Positions 2,719 through 5,339 of a stretch of 5,339 bases of DNA are shown here, piece by piece. Every line of letters starts with the position of its first letter. The stretch's first letter is position 1. The notes under the pieces were generated by a model, which was given only the letters and a program-made list of their open reading frames with translations, ran no database searches and was not told where the DNA came from. This DNA is from JBDKTH01 sp964558295 (GTDB lineage: Bacteria > Planctomycetota > Planctomycetia > Pirellulales > Thermoguttaceae). The stretch is taken from positions 1-5,339 of the forward strand of contig CAZLDQ010000309.1 of the NCBI GenBank assembly GCA_964558295.1, written 5' to 3'. The position numbers and the translations under genes are program-made.

Positions 2719-5339
2719 TCACGGTTTCGGGCGGCCGTAGCTGATGTCGTCGATGAAGACTATGCCTGTGCCGCCTGGGCTGGGGGCGGCTTTGTTGCCT
2801 ACGCCGACGATCATCGATTTGACCGCGGTCAACTTTACGCCCGCCGACGCGAATTCGATCAGCGGGATCTTCCACTGATTCCAGCCGCCCTTAGCGGTCG
2901 CCATCATATCGGGATGATGCACGGTTTGGGATTTACCTGCGGTGTCTTTGATCGTGACATACAGGCTCTCCATCGAGTTGCCCGCGGGTTGGGCGATGCC
3001 GATCTCCGCCACCTGCCAAGCGCCCGCGACGGCACCGCTGAAAGAGACGTTAGAGAACTCGGCACCGGTCGCAAGGTTCGCGTTGTGGCTGCACAGGGCC
3101 AGGCCGATCAGGACCGGGCCGTTCATCGTGATCGTCTGGGCGGCGCCCAACTGCGTCCAGGTCTTGCCGTCGGGGGAGATCGAGCCGGTGAAACTGTTGC
3201 CGTTACGCTCGACCTTGGCCCAATATGGAGGCGTCACAAGCGAAGCACTGTCGTCGTTGGAAGATGCACCGCCGGCGACGAGCCTGCGTTGGAAGCTGGC
3301 GCCGTTGCCGGCGCTGGCGCCGCCCGGCGTGATCGCCATAAAGGCGTGGCTCGAACCGGGCTCGGTGCTCTGGCGGATCATGACGCCGCCCTTGGCCCAA
3401 GCGTGGCTGTTGACGATACTGTCGACCCTAGCGATTATCGTTCCGTTGCCGCTGAGGGTTTTGTAGGCAAAGCGGAACTGGTCCGAGGTTCCCCAGATGT
3501 CAGTGCCGATGGCGTTCATCAGAATCCTGTCGGCGGTTTCCGCGAAGGCTGGCGTACGGCCCTGGAAGTACAGAGACAGGGTATCGGCCCCGTGGACGGC
3601 CCAGTTCTGCGCCGGGTCAAAGGTGCGTTCCGCCTCCGAGACATAGGGGGCCGCTGTATTGTTGTAGGCCAGAGGCATCGACTGCTGGCCGCCGTGGACG
3701 GTCGTCTTTTCGGCAAAGGGGGCCATATCGTATCCGACCTGCGACCCACTGGCCTGGGTCGTCAAGCCATCAACCCACACTTCGTAGATTCTGTGGTCGT
3801 CGTCGTTGTAGCCCTCCATATCGTCAATCACTGCGTACTCCTGGGTGGTGAAGCTCCAGACGTCGCCTTCGTACGGTCCTGCGCCGCCGAGCTCGGTCAC
3901 TTTCCAAAAGTAGTTTGTTGCGAAATCCATCGAATTCGGCGTGTAGCTGTGCTCGGCCACTGTTCCCACCAGGGGCAGTGCAGCCTTGTCTGTTCCGAAG
4001 TAGACTTCATGCAATGTGGCCTCGCGTCCGGGCCGCCAGTTCAGACTCGTCTCGACGCTGACGTCCATCGCGGCATCGGCCGGTTGCGGTCGGCGGGCCT
4101 GCACCGGGATGTAGAAAAATCGGACCTCGCTCAGACCCGTCTGGGGAGTCAGGCTGCCCCAGGTTTGGGTGATCGTGAGTTTGACGAACTTGGCAGCGGC
4201 CCCACCGAGATCGACGACGGTGTTGGCAGTATAGGACGCCGATCCGGTTGCCTGGGCAAACTCGGGAACACTTTCCAACGCGGTCCAGGCGACGCCGTCG
4301 ACGGAGTATTCAATCGTGACGTTGCGGGCGCCGAAGCCGACGATCCCTTCGATCGGCTGATTGGAGTTCCACACCCACATCTCGTGGAGTCGATAGACCT
4401 TGTCGAATTCGTACTGGATCCAGTGCGGCCGGGGACCGTTGGTCATCCACATGGTCGCCAAGTCCGTGGAGTGTGTGTCGGTCGCGCTCAGACCGGATCC
4501 GTTGATCGTATTCTGTGGAACCGCGCCAGGCTGGACACTGGAGGCCTTGGCCGCAGTCGGTGTGACGGGATAGCTGAACGGTTCGACGGTGAAGCTCCAG
4601 ACCTTGCCTTTGTAGATCGCCTGGTCGGGCGCGGCGTTGACCTCGTCTACCCGCCAGAAATAGGTCTTGCCATACTCGAGAGGTTCGGGCGGAGTATAAG
4701 TCGTTTGGATTTGGCCTTCGCTGACCAGCACGCCCAAGGGGACGGTCCTATCGGCGTCGTTGACGTCTTGAAAGGAGATTCCGAAGTATATGTCGTGCGA
4801 GGCCGCGTATTCGCCGGCGGTCCATCGGAGCGTCAGATCGCCAGGCACGTCGGTGGCCTCGTCGGCCGGGATCGGGGAGGTCGCGCGGCCGGGTCCACCA
4901 GGGCCTTTCATCAGCGTGCGAATCTCCGCCTCCGTCAACGCCCGGCGGAAGAGCCATACGTCGTCGATCTCGCCGCGGAACCAGTCGCCACTGGCGTTGA
5001 AGACGTTGCCTGCGATGCTGAAAAAGAAATTGGATGTGCCGCTGACCATACCGTTCTTGTCGCTGGCCACTTCTTGGCCGTCGATGTAGAGAGAGATTCT
5101 TGTTCGATCACCTGCCAGAGCGACGTGGTGCCAGGAAGGATACGGGAAACCCCAGTTGGCGCCGATGAAGGCCCAGTTGTTGCCCGCCATCCAGGTCCCG
5201 AATTGCCCGCCATTTTCGGTGGTGAATCCCAGCTCGATCAGATCGTTCTGGCCGAAGACGCTGGAATAGACCCCGGTACTGCTTGCGCTGATCCAGCCGG
5301 CCATGGTGAAGGCGGTCAGGCCGTTGAGCAGGCTCTTGC
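2719..5339 (-). CDS. C-terminal part of a large exported LamG/FN3/discoidin multidomain protein
   Basis: The frame stays open to the right edge. The residues before the ATG at 5304 read SLLNGLTAFT, part of a LamG strand, so that ATG is internal and the true N-terminus, including any signal peptide, is outside. Numbering from that methionine, the order is: LamG/concanavalin-A-like domain to about 131, ending GEIDDVWLFRRALTEAEIR; FN3-like domain about 140-242 (YFWRVDEVN, VWSFTV); F5/8C discoidin domain about 248-400 (WIQYEFDKVYRLHEMWVWN, TIEYSVDGVAW); second FN3-like domain about 401-488 (YFWKVTE, VWSFTT); jelly-roll, CBM-like domain about 491-590, resuming about 760-861 (GIVFIDDISYG); and between these a DUF1349-like concanavalin-type domain (about 600-758). 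Only one cysteine was noticed, as is usual for exported proteins. No catalytic domain is visible in this part. The role is probably binding polysaccharide or cell-surface glycans; the exact ligand is unknown. It sits upstream of the fluoride operon, separated by 594 nt, with no evident functional link. Confidence 0.85.
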   Translation of the reverse strand, partial: KSLLNGLTAFTMAGWISASSTGVYSSVFGQNDLIELGFTTENGGQFGTWMAGNNWAFIGANWGFPYPSWHHVALAGDRTRISLYIDGQEVASDKNGMVSGTSNFFFSIAGNVFNASGDWFRGEIDDVWLFRRALTEAEIRTLMKGPGGPGRATSPIPADEATDVPGDLTLRWTAGEYAASHDIYFGISFQDVNDADRTVPLGVLVSEGQIQTTYTPPEPLEYGKTYFWRVDEVNAAPDQAIYKGKVWSFTVEPFSYPVTPTAAKASSVQPGAVPQNTINGSGLSATDTHSTDLATMWMTNGPRPHWIQYEFDKVYRLHEMWVWNSNQPIEGIVGFGARNVTIEYSVDGVAWTALESVPEFAQATGSASYTANTVVDLGGAAAKFVKLTITQTWGSLTPQTGLSEVRFFYIPVQARRPQPADAAMDVSVETSLNWRPGREATLHEVYFGTDKAALPLVGTVAEHSYTPNSMDFATNYFWKVTELGGAGPYEGDVWSFTTQEYAVIDDMEGYNDDDHRIYEVWVDGLTTQASGSQVGYDMAPFAEKTTVHGGQQSMPLAYNNTAAPYVSEAERTFDPAQNWAVHGADTLSLYFQGRTPAFAETADRILMNAIGTDIWGTSDQFRFAYKTLSGNGTIIARVDSIVNSHAWAKGGVMIRQSTEPGSSHAFMAITPGGASAGNGASFQRRLVAGGASSNDDSASLVTPPYWAKVERNGNSFTGSISPDGKTWTQLGAAQTITMNGPVLIGLALCSHNANLATGAEFSNVSFSGAVAGAWQVAEIGIAQPAGNSMESLYVTIKDTAGKSQTVHHPDMMATAKGGWNQWKIPLIEFASAGVKLTAVKSMIVGVGNKAAPSPGGTGIVFIDDISYGRPKP

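Noticed and set aside
4790..5089. Plus-strand and alternative-frame ORFs within the large protein gene
   Set aside because: All are shadows of a frame with continuous recognisable domains. None has its own motif or ribosome site that I could defend.
2719..5304. Large protein starting at the ATG at 5304
   Set aside because: The frame continues upstream to the window edge with LamG-like sequence, and there is no signal peptide at this ATG. It is an internal methionine.

Overview
The window looks like GC-rich bacterial DNA, probably from Planctomycetota and perhaps the Phycisphaerae. That placement is inferred from the large protein on the right. Its mix of LamG, FN3-like, discoidin and nested jelly-roll domains, with phrases such as YFWRVDEVN and VWSFTV, is typical of secreted proteins from that group as I remember them. 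Every supported gene is on the minus strand, so transcription runs from right to left.

Layout in transcription order: (1) 5339-2719 is the C-terminal part of a large, probably exported, multidomain carbohydrate-binding-like protein. Its 5' end lies beyond the right edge. (2) 2718-2491 holds no convincing gene. It begins with a perfect 12-bp hairpin (2675-2705) just after the stop codon. (3) 2490-2462 is a sigma70-type promoter with a consensus -35 box and a 17-nt spacer. (4) 2430-2374 is a fluoride riboswitch aptamer (crcB motif RNA). A competing hairpin follows at 2383-2350, then a second hairpin (2330-2295) that masks a strong Shine-Dalgarno sequence. (5) 2293-2111 is a possible 60-codon leader ORF that overlaps the next start. 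(6) A tightly packed operon follows: CPA2-type cation:proton antiporter (2124-898), universal stress protein (894-469), CrcB/FluC fluoride channel (434-60) and the start of a fourth gene, possibly DUF190 (47 to the left edge).

The left half reads as a fluoride-resistance operon. Fluoride binding to the leader RNA would turn on FluC, which lets F- leave the cell. The antiporter would deal with the proton load carried in by HF, and the Usp and possible DUF190 proteins would have stress or signalling roles. The riboswitch and FluC calls are strong. The antiporter's role in fluoride stress is inferred from linkage alone. The most unusual part is the leader: no U-tract terminator is visible, and the pairing pattern suggests control through ribosome access to a leader ORF. 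The large right-hand protein has no visible connection to the operon.
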